A stretch of 64,000 nt of DNA from an uncultured Bacilli bacterium (GCA_934155005.1 CAKPGR010000003.1:1-64000), one strand, 5' to 3'. Counted from the stretch's first letter, positions 42,241-52,465 are shown. A program made the numbers and translations. The notes: generated by a model from the sequence alone, not told the origin.

Positions 42241-43155
42241 ATGAAAAATATTAAAAAACTATCAAAAATTTTATTTTTATTCATAATATGCTTTGGATTT
42301 GGAATTAACGCAAAGGCTGCAACAAAAGCTTGCTTAATTGATAGTAATGGAAAATTATCTTGGGATGATATAAATGTTTTAAAATCCAATACAGCTGGTT
42401 ATTTTGGTACTGCTAATAAAACAAAAGCTAATTGTAAAGGATATTTAGAATTGACTTGTGTATATAAAAAAGAAGGAAGTAATAACGTAAAATGGACGTT
42501 TACTCAAAATTCAAAAGGTGTTAAGAAATTAATTAACCAGGATGGAAAAGAAGCAGAAGCTTCTAAAAAAAATCAATTGACTTTTCCAGGTGATGATTGT
42601 CGTACGAAAGTATACTATGTTAAGGAAGACTGTGGAAAAGGAATTTTTAAAGATGGTTCGTCAAAAGGATGGACTTGGTTAGATATTAGAAAATGTGAAA
42701 GCAATCAATACAACACTTATACTCTTGTAACGGAAGAAAGTAAGAGTGATACTGATGCAACAGTTATTAACAATGGTCAACATAAGGTGGATACTAAAGA
42801 GGATATTATTAATAAAGATAATTCTTCAAATTCAACTCCATCGACTGCTGATCCGATAACTTCTTGTGATTCTTTGCCTAAGACAATGGAATTGTTAAAG
42901 AAGATATATAATTTTCTAAAATATATGGTCCCAGTTATAATAATAGGACTTGGAATGTTAGATTTTATAAAAGCTATAACAAGTGATGATGAAAAAGTAT
43001 TTAAAGAAGCTTGGAATAAATTGATGAAGAGAATAATTGTAGGAGTTATAATTCTTATTTTGCCAGTAATATTAGAATTTTTAATAAATATAAGTGGAGT
43101 AATTAATGAAGAAGGATTAGACAAAAATAATTTATTCTGTATATTTACAAAATAA
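42241..43155 (+). CDS. Exported protein with C-terminal VirB2-like membrane domain (304 aa)
   Basis: Signal peptide (MKNIKKLSKILFLFIICF...NAKA, cleavage near residue 24), a Lys/Cys-containing extracellular domain (about 25-205, with at least eight cysteines) and a C-terminal module with two helices and the DFIKAITSDDEKVFKEAW loop, a duplicate of the VirB2-like gene just upstream. Reads as a VirB2-type subunit fused to a large exposed domain, perhaps a tip or anchor subunit. AGGTGAT ribosome binding site. Confidence 0.6.
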   Translation: MKNIKKLSKILFLFIICFGFGINAKAATKACLIDSNGKLSWDDINVLKSNTAGYFGTANKTKANCKGYLELTCVYKKEGSNNVKWTFTQNSKGVKKLINQDGKEAEASKKNQLTFPGDDCRTKVYYVKEDCGKGIFKDGSSKGWTWLDIRKCESNQYNTYTLVTEESKSDTDATVINNGQHKVDTKEDIINKDNSSNSTPSTADPITSCDSLPKTMELLKKIYNFLKYMVPVIIIGLGMLDFIKAITSDDEKVFKEAWNKLMKRIIVGVIILILPVILEFLINISGVINEEGLDKNNLFCIFTK

Positions 43156-43186
43156 AAGCAATTAATATTTTATATTGCTTTTTTTT
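43152..43186 (+). terminator. Terminator before VirB6-like gene
   Basis: AAAGCAAT / ATTGCTTT stem with T run; a TATAAT motif follows (43191-43196), suggesting a new promoter for the next gene. Confidence 0.7.
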
Positions 43187-43234
43187 ATGTTATAATATAA
43201 GGGTAATATTGTAATTAAAAATGGAGGTAATAAT

Positions 43235-45310
43235 ATGAATGCATCTTTCTTTATGGACGGGGTCAGAAATTTATTTGGTTTAATCGATTCTGGAATATAT
43301 AATTTAATATCAATAGTTTACGAATTAATCATTAAATTATCTAATATAACTTTTTTCTCAGAAGCTAATATAAGAGAATTTAGGGATAGAATTTATGTAT
43401 TCTTAGCTGTTTTTATGTTATTTAAAGTTACAATTTCATTAATTACATATTTAGTTGATCCCGATTCTATGGGGGATAAAACTAATGGAATAGGCAATGT
43501 TGCTAAAAATGTTGTTATTACCTTATTTTTAATTATTATTGTACCTTTTGGATTTGATTTATTATATGAAGCTCAAAATGCTATTATAAGTGATAATTTA
43601 ATTCCAAGAGTTATTCTTGGTACTAAGGGTGATGGAAGTAATGTTAATGAATCTTATACAATGGATCCTAATGCTTGTAAAGATGGTGATACATTCGTTA
43701 CAACAACCATTAATAGTGATGGCGATTTAATGGCTTATTTGGCTTTTAGACCATTTTATCAAACATATAAAGATGCTGATATTTCAAGCATTAAAAATGA
43801 TTATTGTTCTGCTAATAGTGTTTCAAACTTATTAACTTCGGATATTTATAATGCTGAATCAGGAACTCATAATAGTGGTCAATATTTAATTAATTATCAA
43901 ATACTTTTATCAACAGCATGTGGTATTTTAGTCTTTTTATTACTTTTGAACTTTGCATTTGATATAGCTGCAAGGACAATCAAATTAGGATTCTTAGAGA
44001 TTATTGCTCCTATTCCAATTTTGTCTTATATAGATCCTAAATCAGCAAAAGATGGACCATTTAAAAAATGGTTATCAGAAGTAGGAAAAACATGGGCTAG
44101 TTTATTTATTCGTTTAGCCATTGTTTATTTTGCAATATATGCAATAAAATTAATTCCATCCGCACTTGAAGAAGCCAAAGATGAAAATGGTATATGGGTT
44201 TCATTATTCTTACTTATCGGTATATTAATATTTGCTAAAAATGCTATACCACTTATTGAAAACTTATTTGGAATTAAATTCGATCATACAGTTCAATTAA
44301 ATCCATTTAAGAAAATAAGTGAACAAGCATTAGGAGGAACAGTAGCCGCTGGACTTGGAGCAGCAGCACTTGGAAGTGGTGCTAGTGGTATTTCACAAGC
44401 TGCATCAAATGGGTATAATTTTGCAAGAAATAAGCAAAATTTAAAGAAAGCTATAGATTTAGAAAAAGACGAAGGAAAAAAAGCAAAATTGCAACGACAA
44501 TATGATTCAATGAATGCTAGAAAATTTGTTGGAACAACATTTGGTGGACTTGCTGGTGGAGCTTTAAATGGTGCTAAGTCTGGTTATGCAACTGGAGCCA
44601 AAGGAAGTGGAAATGTATTTAAAAATGTTAAAGATGATTTAAAGAAGGGAAATACAAGTAGAAATAATAGACAAAATATTAGTGATTACAATAGAGAAGC
44701 AAGATGGCAATTTGATAAAACAAGTAAAGAATTGAATGAGGAAAGAGAAGCTATTTTAAATGATAGTAGTTTAACATCTGAGCAAAGAAAAGAAAAATTA
44801 AATAATATAGCTGAAAAAATTATTAAAAATAAAAATAATTATGATAATGCACGTTATGGTTGGGTTGAAAGAAATATTACAGAAAATCTTGACAAAAATT
44901 CAGGAGTTAAAAATGATTTTGGTGGTTATGGATATTACAACAAAAAGATTGAAAAATTAAATAAGGATATTGAAAATAATGATCAAAGAGAAGCAGCATT
45001 TAGGACATCTTTATCACAATTCTGTGTTTCAAATTCAATTGATCAACTTGCAATTGAAGAATTACATAAGAAATTGGTTGATGCTAGAACCGAAAGTAAC
45101 GCTACTATAAAAGCAAATATGATAGCACAAGCTTATACAGAAATAAGTACTAAGCATAATATTGATAGCGATAAGCTTAAGAATTCCTATGCTAGTGTTG
45201 AAACAACATTAAATAATATTGATACAGTTGATGAACAAACTAAACAATTTAAAGCAGAGAGAGCTAATTATAAAGAAATGATGGCAGCTCGTGAAGATGT
45301 AAAAAAATAA
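43235..45310 (+). CDS. VirB6/TrbL-like polytopic membrane protein with long cytoplasmic tail
   Basis: 691 aa. About seven hydrophobic helices between residues 15 and 345, including FLAVFMLFKVTISLITYLV and a conserved LGFLEIIAPIPILSYIDPKSAKDGPFKKWLSEVGKTW block typical of VirB6-like proteins of Gram-positive T4SS (PrgH/TcpH type). After about residue 365 comes a Gly/Ala-rich stretch and a ~300-residue charged coiled coil with a Q/N/E-rich composition. Channel component of the inner membrane. Confidence 0.75.
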   Translation: MNASFFMDGVRNLFGLIDSGIYNLISIVYELIIKLSNITFFSEANIREFRDRIYVFLAVFMLFKVTISLITYLVDPDSMGDKTNGIGNVAKNVVITLFLIIIVPFGFDLLYEAQNAIISDNLIPRVILGTKGDGSNVNESYTMDPNACKDGDTFVTTTINSDGDLMAYLAFRPFYQTYKDADISSIKNDYCSANSVSNLLTSDIYNAESGTHNSGQYLINYQILLSTACGILVFLLLLNFAFDIAARTIKLGFLEIIAPIPILSYIDPKSAKDGPFKKWLSEVGKTWASLFIRLAIVYFAIYAIKLIPSALEEAKDENGIWVSLFLLIGILIFAKNAIPLIENLFGIKFDHTVQLNPFKKISEQALGGTVAAGLGAAALGSGASGISQAASNGYNFARNKQNLKKAIDLEKDEGKKAKLQRQYDSMNARKFVGTTFGGLAGGALNGAKSGYATGAKGSGNVFKNVKDDLKKGNTSRNNRQNISDYNREARWQFDKTSKELNEEREAILNDSSLTSEQRKEKLNNIAEKIIKNKNNYDNARYGWVERNITENLDKNSGVKNDFGGYGYYNKKIEKLNKDIENNDQREAAFRTSLSQFCVSNSIDQLAIEELHKKLVDARTESNATIKANMIAQAYTEISTKHNIDSDKLKNSYASVETTLNNIDTVDEQTKQFKAERANYKEMMAAREDVKK

Positions 45311-45326
45311 AAAGGGGATGAAATAA

Positions 45327-45647
45327 ATGAATAATACATATTTAATACCAGCTAATAGTAAAAAATCATTAATGATATTTGGATTATTTTATCCATTTGA
45401 TTTAATGCTATTTGGTACAGGACTAGGTATAACATTACTTTTACTTATGGTACTTCCACTTGAAAGTTTAACAATGTCTATTATTGCCATAGCTCCTGGG
45501 TTAGTTACTGGATTACTTGTTTTTCCAGTCCCTAACTACCATAATCTATTAACTGTTTTAATGGAAATTTGGATATTTTTTACAACAAGGCAAAGATATG
45601 TATGGAAAGGTTGGTGTGTGAATAATGGCGAAAGCGATAAAAAGTAA
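45327..45647 (+). CDS. VirB3/PrgI-like membrane protein
   Basis: 106 aa: two close hydrophobic segments (about 27-47 and 49-66), P(V/I)PNYHN and a C-terminal ..TTRQRYVWKGWCV. This pattern belongs to the PrgI family (VirB3 equivalent) of Gram-positive T4SS. AAAGGGG ribosome binding site. Its end overlaps the next gene by 23 bases. Confidence 0.78.
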   Translation: MNNTYLIPANSKKSLMIFGLFYPFDLMLFGTGLGITLLLLMVLPLESLTMSIIAIAPGLVTGLLVFPVPNYHNLLTVLMEIWIFFTTRQRYVWKGWCVNNGESDKK

Positions 45648-46173
45648 ATATACAAATGAAAGTTTTGTACCAGTTAAAAGTATTACGAATGGTATGATAA
45701 TTTTAGATAATAACGAAAAAGTTTGTGGTATTAAAATAATGCCAAGAAATATTTTTATAGCAGATTATGATACACAAAATGCTATAATAGCTAATTTAAA
45801 AAATGTTTATAATATGATAGATTATGAATTCTGGATTATTGCAGCTGATAGACCAGTTGATATCAATGTTTTCTTATCACAACTTCAACTTTTATATAAT
45901 TCAGTTAGTGATCAAGCTAAAAGAAAACTAATAATGGAAGATATAAATAAAGCTAATTTATTTATGAATAACAATATTGTTGATACTGAATATTTCTTAC
46001 TATTTAAAGAAAAAAATCAAGATACAATACAAAAGAGAATTAGACAACTTATTAATGCTTTTGCAAGTGCTGGATTAAATTCTCATCAAGTGTCTAATGA
46101 AGATTTAAGAATTATATTAGATAACTTCTTAAATGGTGGACAAACTACTACATTTGGGACGGTGATTGGATAA
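45625..46173 (+). CDS. VirB4 N-terminal domain encoded as a separate gene
   Basis: 182 aa, no P-loop. It contains the typical VirB4/TraE N-terminal portion (ITNGMIILDNNEKVCGIKIMPRNIF ... NVYNMIDYEFWIIAADRPVDI) that in other systems is joined to the ATPase. Its stop TAA overlaps the ATG of the ATPase gene (TAATG), so translation is coupled. This is a real gene split rather than a random frameshift: both halves have complete sequences at the junction and a start codon is in place. Confidence 0.75.
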   Translation: MAKAIKSKYTNESFVPVKSITNGMIILDNNEKVCGIKIMPRNIFIADYDTQNAIIANLKNVYNMIDYEFWIIAADRPVDINVFLSQLQLLYNSVSDQAKRKLIMEDINKANLFMNNNIVDTEYFLLFKEKNQDTIQKRIRQLINAFASAGLNSHQVSNEDLRIILDNFLNGGQTTTFGTVIG

Positions 46174-47957
46174 TGGATATAAAAGCTCAAATAGCGCCTA
46201 AGGGACTAGAATTTAAACCAAGTAGTTTTATTATTAGTGATAAATATGCAACTATTTTAACAGCTATATCTTATCCAAGATATATAAATCCAGGATATTT
46301 ATCATCTTTAACTAGTATGTCAGGTATCAAAGTTGTTATAAAACATATACCACTTCCATTTAGTTCAATTAGTAAAATGTTAAACAAAGAAATAGCTGAC
46401 TTAAAGCAAAGATATCAAGAAGAACATGATAGAACACTTCAAGAAAGAATTAGACAAGATTATGAATCACTTGAACAATTTATTCAACAATTAGCTGCTT
46501 CACAATCAAAAATTTATGACTTTCAAATGCATATCATGATTACGGCTAATAGTGAAGAAGAATTAAATAGTAAAAAATTTCAAGTAAAAAATTATTTAGA
46601 AGCGATGGAAATTAGAGCTTTACCACTTAGATTTGAACAAGAAAAAGTTTTAAAATCTATATTACCAATATATGAAAAACAAGATATTGAAGATAGAATA
46701 GGTACACCAATTCCATCACCAACACTAGCAGCAATGTATCCTTTTATATTTGATAGTATCAAAGATCCAGGACTTTCAACTTTACTTGGAGTTGATTTCT
46801 CTGGTGGAGTTATTTTATTTAACCAATTCTTATATCAAATAAAAAAAGAACACAATCGTAATAATGCTAACATGATTATTTTAGGTACATCTGGTAGTGG
46901 TAAATCAACAGCAGCTAAAATATTACTTAGAACACATATTAGAAACAATTGTCAACTAGTTTTAATTGACCCAGAAGGTGAATTAGAAGAAATGACAAAA
47001 CGTTTTGGTGGAGATTTTATTGATTTAGGTAAAGGTGGAGAATTCGGAATGATAAATCCACTTGAAGTTGTAATCGATGCTGATGAAGATGAAATAGAAA
47101 ATGGTTTAGGTTATACTGTTTTAACTAGAACTCTTCAAAGTGTAAAAGCTTTTATGAAATATTATGATCCATCAATTGAAGAAGATGTACTTAATATGTT
47201 TAGTGAAGTTTTACAAGAAACATATAGAAGATTTGGAATTAGCTTCGAAGCTGATTTTACTAAGTTTACTTCAAGAGATTATCCAACTTTTAAAGATGTT
47301 TATGCAACAATTCGTGGTCGTCTTACATCAATGACAGAAAAAACACAAGAAAGAGATGTAATGGAAAGACTAGAACTTAAAATAAGACCAATAGTAAAAG
47401 AATTAAAATATTACTTTGATGGCCATACAACTATAACAAGTTCTAGTGATTTTATAACATTTAATATTAGAGAAATTATGAATGCTGATGAAAATATTCG
47501 TAATGCTTTATTCTTTAATATATTAAAATATGCATGGGGATTAACTTTAAATAAAAATGTTAATACTATTTTACAAGTAGATGAAGCTCATGTATTATTG
47601 TCAGGAAATAATACTCTTGGGGCTGACTTTTTAGCGCAAATTCAAAGACGTTCTAGAAAATATAATACTGGAACAATTATTATAACTCAACAACCAAGTG
47701 ATTTCTGTGATCCACATGTTATAACACAAGGTAAAGCTATATTTGATAATGCATCATACTATTTAGTTATGGGTCTTAAAAAACAAGCTGTTGAAGACTT
47801 AGCTAAATTAGTTGATTTAAATGATAATGAAAAAGAGAATATTAAAGGATTTAGTCAAGGAGAAGCATTACTTGTTTGTGGTTCTAGAAGAATGCGTATT
47901 AATATTATTGCTACTGAGCAAGAATTAGATTCATTTGGAAGTGGCGGAGGATTTTAA
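46173..47957 (+). CDS. VirB4-type T4SS ATPase (main part)
   Basis: 594 aa. Walker A GTSGSGKST (238-246) and Walker B TILQVDEAHVLL (near 465), a GSPTP-like region GTPIPSPTLAAMYPF, and ITQQPSDFCDP (motif for VirB4/TraC ATPases). Drives substrate transport or pilus biogenesis. Complements the separate upstream N-terminal gene; together they equal the normal ~780-residue VirB4. Ends in GSGGGF. Confidence 0.9.
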   Translation: MDIKAQIAPKGLEFKPSSFIISDKYATILTAISYPRYINPGYLSSLTSMSGIKVVIKHIPLPFSSISKMLNKEIADLKQRYQEEHDRTLQERIRQDYESLEQFIQQLAASQSKIYDFQMHIMITANSEEELNSKKFQVKNYLEAMEIRALPLRFEQEKVLKSILPIYEKQDIEDRIGTPIPSPTLAAMYPFIFDSIKDPGLSTLLGVDFSGGVILFNQFLYQIKKEHNRNNANMIILGTSGSGKSTAAKILLRTHIRNNCQLVLIDPEGELEEMTKRFGGDFIDLGKGGEFGMINPLEVVIDADEDEIENGLGYTVLTRTLQSVKAFMKYYDPSIEEDVLNMFSEVLQETYRRFGISFEADFTKFTSRDYPTFKDVYATIRGRLTSMTEKTQERDVMERLELKIRPIVKELKYYFDGHTTITSSSDFITFNIREIMNADENIRNALFFNILKYAWGLTLNKNVNTILQVDEAHVLLSGNNTLGADFLAQIQRRSRKYNTGTIIITQQPSDFCDPHVITQGKAIFDNASYYLVMGLKKQAVEDLAKLVDLNDNEKENIKGFSQGEALLVCGSRRMRINIIATEQELDSFGSGGGF

Positions 47958-47979
47958 TATAAAGTAAGGTGGTGTTGCT

Positions 47980-49602
47980 ATGAATGAAGATTTAGATGAT
48001 TTAGAAATAATTGATTTAGAAGAAGAACCTGAAAAAGATAATATTGTCATAGATGAAGCAACATTACCTAAAAAGGAAGAATCTAAGGAGCAACCAAAAG
48101 AAAAACCAAAAAAAGAAGAATATCATAATTTTAATTTACCTAAAATAAATAGAGGTAAAAATGATAATTCTTTAAATCAAAAAAAAGATAATTTAGATAA
48201 CGGAAATAATAATTTAAATAAAGAAAATAGTAATTTAAATAATAGAAAAAATCCATTAGGTAATAATTTTTTAAATAAAAATAATAATACTGAAAAAAAT
48301 ACCATAAATAAATTAAATAATATTAGAAATACAAATAGAGTTATACCGCCAATTAATAGTCAAACTTTAAGTAATCAAAGTACTGAAAATAACGATTCTA
48401 AAGAAGAAGTTAAAGAAAATATAGACAAAAAAATTGGTGGAGCGGCTTTAACAGCTGCTACTGGTGGCGCTGTAAGGGGAAAGCAAGCGGAAAAACTATC
48501 AGGATTTTTTAAAGAAGCTATTAAAAAAAATTTTAAATTAAAAATTATGCTTATAGCTGCTATTTCTGTTATTGTATTTATATTATTAATTATACTTTCA
48601 TTTGGAGCAAGCAGTGATAGTGGTTTAGGTAAGGATACTAATAGTTATATTACTGGGCAAATGACTGATGATGAATTATATGATGAATTAAGTTATTATG
48701 GTTACTGTAAAGATAAAAGTTCATGTAAGAAAAAAGGTGTTTATAAAGTATTTACAAAATTAAAAAATCTATCAGAAGAATACAAAAAGCCTTGTAGTAA
48801 TGTTTCAAATAATAAACCATGTGGTGTTAATTTAAATACAGGATTAATTATTGAAACAATTAATTATTATCGTAATTCATCTGATCAATTTGATTTAGTA
48901 GAATTAACAGATGAAGAAGAACAAGATGAAAATGTTTTGAAAAAAATGATAGGAAATGTAAAAACATATTTTAAGAGAAAAAGTGAATTAAATAGTTTAC
49001 TTGATGATATTGATAATCTTGCTCTAGCACAAGCTGAATATGTAGAAAATAAATGCGGTAATAAATACTATCAAATAAGTTTTAATAAATATATTTCATA
49101 TTTAAAATATGGAAATACGAGTACACATCCAAATTATAGTGGTAATTCAGTTTCTGTTGATACTTGTTCTGGACCTAAAAATGATTATATACAAACATCA
49201 TATAATCAAGATGGAAATACTAATATAACATCAATAACAGGGTCAGGCGTTGGTACCGAAATTGTTAATTATGCCTTACAATTTGTTGGGGGTAAATATG
49301 TATGGGGTGGTACAGATTTAAATAAAGGTGTTGACTGTTCAGGATTTACTATGAAAGTTATGGAACATTTTGGAATAAAATTACCTCATAGTGCTAAAGC
49401 TCAGCTTACAGCAGGTGGTACAAATGTTGGAACAGATATTACCTTAGCTTTGCCAGGGGACTTGATTATTTATAATGGACATGTTGCTATATATATGGGT
49501 AATAATCAAATAGTCCATGCGGCAGATGAAAAACATGGTATTATTGTTTCTAAGAATGCTTCATATTCTAAAATAAAAGGAATTGTTAGATATTGGAACT
49601 AG
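47980..49602 (+). CDS. Membrane-anchored NlpC/P60 peptidoglycan hydrolase (VirB1/PrgK-like)
   Basis: 540 aa: acidic and Asn/Lys-rich cytoplasmic N terminus (1-165, low complexity), one membrane helix (about 188-209), a charged extracellular domain with a CKxxSSCKKKG segment, and a C-terminal NlpC/P60 endopeptidase with C453 in VDCSGF, H501 in NGHVAIY and a second His at 513. Opens the wall for the T4SS-like machine. GTGGTG ribosome binding site. Confidence 0.85.
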   Translation: MNEDLDDLEIIDLEEEPEKDNIVIDEATLPKKEESKEQPKEKPKKEEYHNFNLPKINRGKNDNSLNQKKDNLDNGNNNLNKENSNLNNRKNPLGNNFLNKNNNTEKNTINKLNNIRNTNRVIPPINSQTLSNQSTENNDSKEEVKENIDKKIGGAALTAATGGAVRGKQAEKLSGFFKEAIKKNFKLKIMLIAAISVIVFILLIILSFGASSDSGLGKDTNSYITGQMTDDELYDELSYYGYCKDKSSCKKKGVYKVFTKLKNLSEEYKKPCSNVSNNKPCGVNLNTGLIIETINYYRNSSDQFDLVELTDEEEQDENVLKKMIGNVKTYFKRKSELNSLLDDIDNLALAQAEYVENKCGNKYYQISFNKYISYLKYGNTSTHPNYSGNSVSVDTCSGPKNDYIQTSYNQDGNTNITSITGSGVGTEIVNYALQFVGGKYVWGGTDLNKGVDCSGFTMKVMEHFGIKLPHSAKAQLTAGGTNVGTDITLALPGDLIIYNGHVAIYMGNNQIVHAADEKHGIIVSKNASYSKIKGIVRYWN

Positions 49603-49610
49603 GTGATTAA

Positions 49611-50234
49611 ATGAATGAAACATTAAAAAGAAAAATTCTTATTATTTCTTTTTTACTACTTACTGTTATATTCCTTTTCTTTATAATTTTAAACAATAAA
49701 AAAAATAAAATGAATACATTTGATGTTAATAGTGAAAATGTTGATTATATTGATAATTTTCTAATTAATTTAGAAAGTAATTTAAAAGAAAAAAATATTG
49801 ATTTTGTAAGTGAAAAAGCAAAAAATAAAGATATATATTCAATTCTTGTTGTAATGGAAGATAGTGATGAAGATATAAAATCAAATAACTATTTATCATA
49901 TAACATAAATATAAAAACAAAAAAAGTTATGAATAATGAAGAGGTTGCTAATTCATTTGGGTATTCATTAGATGATATTTTTAAAGCAATAAATAAAAGA
50001 CTAGAAGATTTATATCAAGATGAGATAAAAGAAGGATTTGTAGAAAAAAATGAATGTGACTTTGAATGTTATAAATCTTATTATAGAGGAATTGAAAATA
50101 TAGAAGATATTTATAGTTTATACGTTAAAGATAATAAACTATATATTTATGTTTCAATTAAGGTTATATCAGCAGCATCTGATGAAGATTATTTCAAAAA
50201 GTTAAATTATAATCCATATAAAATAGAGCTATAA
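49611..50234 (+). CDS. Membrane-anchored protein of unknown function in the T4SS-like cluster
   Basis: 207 aa with one N-terminal membrane helix (about 9-29) and an extracellular domain with NKRLEDLYQDEIKEGF and ECDFECYK. No family recognised. AGGTGAT ribosome binding site 9 bases after the hydrolase gene; tightly packed in the operon, suggesting an accessory channel component. Confidence 0.55.
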   Translation: MNETLKRKILIISFLLLTVIFLFFIILNNKKNKMNTFDVNSENVDYIDNFLINLESNLKEKNIDFVSEKAKNKDIYSILVVMEDSDEDIKSNNYLSYNINIKTKKVMNNEEVANSFGYSLDDIFKAINKRLEDLYQDEIKEGFVEKNECDFECYKSYYRGIENIEDIYSLYVKDNKLYIYVSIKVISAASDEDYFKKLNYNPYKIEL

Positions 50235-50247
50235 TCGAGGTGGTAGT

Positions 50248-51765
50248 ATGAAAAGATTTTATAAAATAATAGATAAAATAAATATATCATTATTTGTTTT
50301 TCTTTTCATATTCTCTTTTTCATATTTTCTACCTAAAAATATAGTCATTTCAAAAAAAATATATTTAGATAAAAATTCATTCATAAGCCAAATGTCAGAA
50401 GCTGCCGTACAAGATATGAAAGAAACAGGTGTATTTGCTAGTGTTACAATTGGACAAGCAGCAGTTGAGTCTGGTTGGGGAAAAGATGAAATTTCAACAA
50501 CTTATAATAACTATTTCGGTATGAAAGCTGGAGGAGATATATATGTAAATGGTATTAAAACAAAATGTGACTCTAGTAATAGAAAAGTTATTGGTAAATC
50601 TAATAATCAAAATTCCTTTTGGGGTGGATATGCTGTTTGTTTATCTGCATCAGAAGGTGGGGGATCATGGTTTAGAGTTTATGATAGTGTTTTAAATTCA
50701 ATTAAAGATCATTCTAGAAATTTTTGGTGTAATACTAGTGGTAGATATATAAAAAATGGTGTTTTTGCATCACCTAATCCAGAAGTTCAACTTTATACTA
50801 TTGCTAAGTCAGGGTATGCTGTTGATGGTAGTGGTAATATTACAACTATCGGTGGTCTTAGATATGACCAACATATATATCAAAAAATAATAATTCCAAA
50901 TAATTTAACTAAATATGATAATGTGTATCAAAGTGGAGTTAAACCGGCATATGCAGAGACTTGTACAGATGCCGTTTATACAGGATCAACTCCTACTATT
51001 GATACATCATCTTCATCTAATTTAAATGGAGTTAGTGATTTTAAAACAACATATAGTGGAGATGTAAAAGAAGGATATATTTATAAAACACAAAAAAATA
51101 ATGCCTTAAAAGTAACAGAAAAAACAGTTACTGAAAAAATAGATGAAAATATAAATTCCATTATAAAAAGTATATTTACAACGACAGGTGAATATTCTGA
51201 TGGAAAAATAGGCGCTAGTGCATATACGGCAAATGTTACATATGTAAATGGTAGTTTTAAAAATAAAGTTGTTTATTATAATCAAAATGATTATAAAAGT
51301 TATCCATATGGTAGCTATGGTACTATAGCATCTCATGGTTGTGGTACAACATCAATGGCAATTGTTATTTCTAGTTTTTTAGGAAGAGAAGTAAGTCCTG
51401 TTGAAACTACTAATTGGGCATGTTCAAATGGTTATTGTACTTCTAGTGGATCTTCTCACTCTGTAATTCCAGGACTTGCAGCACAATATGGATTAAATAG
51501 TACTAATGAAATATCTTCAAGTTCTAATTTACAACCAGTTGTCGATGCCCTAGCAAGTGGTAATTCGTTAGTTGTTGTTTTAGCTAAGTCAGGAGAATTT
51601 ACAAATAGTGGTCACTTCCTTGTTTTGACAGGAGTTGATGCAAGTGGTAATATTTCAGTAGCAGATCCTGCAAGTAGAAAGAAAACAGAAAAAACATATA
51701 CATTAGATTTCTTAATAAATCCAACACAAGGACATATCGTTAAATTCTGGATTATAAGTGGGTGA
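50248..51765 (+). CDS. Bifunctional wall protein: GH73-type glucosaminidase plus C39-type peptidase domain
   Basis: 505 aa. N-terminal membrane segment (about 10-31), then a glucosaminidase domain with IGQAAVESGWGKDE (catalytic Glu) and NYFGMKAGG (50-240), a Ser/Thr linker, and a C-terminal C39-like domain with HGCGTTSMAIVIS (catalytic Cys) and GHFLVLTGVDASG (catalytic His) plus ADPAS (Asp). The second domain could be a peptidase that cleaves cross-links or processes an exported substrate. An unusual pairing within a T4SS-like operon. GAGGTGG ribosome binding site. Confidence 0.8.
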   Translation: MKRFYKIIDKINISLFVFLFIFSFSYFLPKNIVISKKIYLDKNSFISQMSEAAVQDMKETGVFASVTIGQAAVESGWGKDEISTTYNNYFGMKAGGDIYVNGIKTKCDSSNRKVIGKSNNQNSFWGGYAVCLSASEGGGSWFRVYDSVLNSIKDHSRNFWCNTSGRYIKNGVFASPNPEVQLYTIAKSGYAVDGSGNITTIGGLRYDQHIYQKIIIPNNLTKYDNVYQSGVKPAYAETCTDAVYTGSTPTIDTSSSSNLNGVSDFKTTYSGDVKEGYIYKTQKNNALKVTEKTVTEKIDENINSIIKSIFTTTGEYSDGKIGASAYTANVTYVNGSFKNKVVYYNQNDYKSYPYGSYGTIASHGCGTTSMAIVISSFLGREVSPVETTNWACSNGYCTSSGSSHSVIPGLAAQYGLNSTNEISSSSNLQPVVDALASGNSLVVVLAKSGEFTNSGHFLVLTGVDASGNISVADPASRKKTEKTYTLDFLINPTQGHIVKFWIISG

Positions 51766-51769
51766 TTAG

Positions 51770-52456
51770 ATGAAAAAAATAAAATTATTAATGTGTAGTA
51801 TTTTTATCATAATGTTAACAGGCTGTAATACTGATTATACTATTAATGTAAATAATGATTTATCAGTAGATGAAAAAGCTTCCATTGAAGAAACATATTA
51901 CTATTTTGAAGAAAATTATACATATTATCATAGCAGTGAAGTTTTAGATCTTTTATGGGATCAATTTAGTGATAAATACAAAGATAATAGTTATACATAC
52001 ACACATAATAGTAGTGAAACAGGAATATATGTAAAAACTAGTTATAAAAATATAGACGAATTTGTTAATAAAAATAAAATATATAATCAGTTTTTTGAAA
52101 AAATTGATTATACAAAAAAACAAAATCAAATAACACTAGAAACAAAAGGTGAGTTTTATCCATATAATGAACAAGATCCAGAAAAGTTTGCTATCGAATC
52201 TACTAAAATTAATATAGTAGTACCATTTAAAGTTATATCTAATAACGCTGATCAAGTAAGTGGTAATAAATATACATGGTATATTAATAAAGATACAAAA
52301 GATAAAAAAATTAAAATTACATTTGATACTTCTAATAGTCAAATAAAAAAACAATCAAAAAATTATTATTTGATTATTATTGGAATAGGAATATTTATTG
52401 GTATTATTATTTTATATATTAGTTATAAAATAAAAAGAGCTGATAATGAAATATAG
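51770..52456 (+). CDS. Lipoprotein with C-terminal membrane helix
   Basis: 228 aa: signal peptide ending in the lipobox LTGC (Cys 19), a beta-rich/charged domain (TINVNNDLSVDEKASIEETY... similar to LppM-like repeats), a C-terminal membrane helix (about 200-220) and a basic tail RADNEI. A lipid-modified N terminus plus C-terminal anchor holds both ends at the membrane; unusual layout. GGTGATT ribosome binding site. Confidence 0.7.
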   Translation: MKKIKLLMCSIFIIMLTGCNTDYTINVNNDLSVDEKASIEETYYYFEENYTYYHSSEVLDLLWDQFSDKYKDNSYTYTHNSSETGIYVKTSYKNIDEFVNKNKIYNQFFEKIDYTKKQNQITLETKGEFYPYNEQDPEKFAIESTKINIVVPFKVISNNADQVSGNKYTWYINKDTKDKKIKITFDTSNSQIKKQSKNYYLIIIGIGIFIGIIILYISYKIKRADNEI

Positions 52457-52465
52457 GAGGTTTTT

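Noticed and set aside
45625..46175. Sequencing frameshift in VirB4
   Set aside because: The junction is a clean TAATG stop-start overlap with a usable ATG. Kept as a gene split, with error still formally possible.
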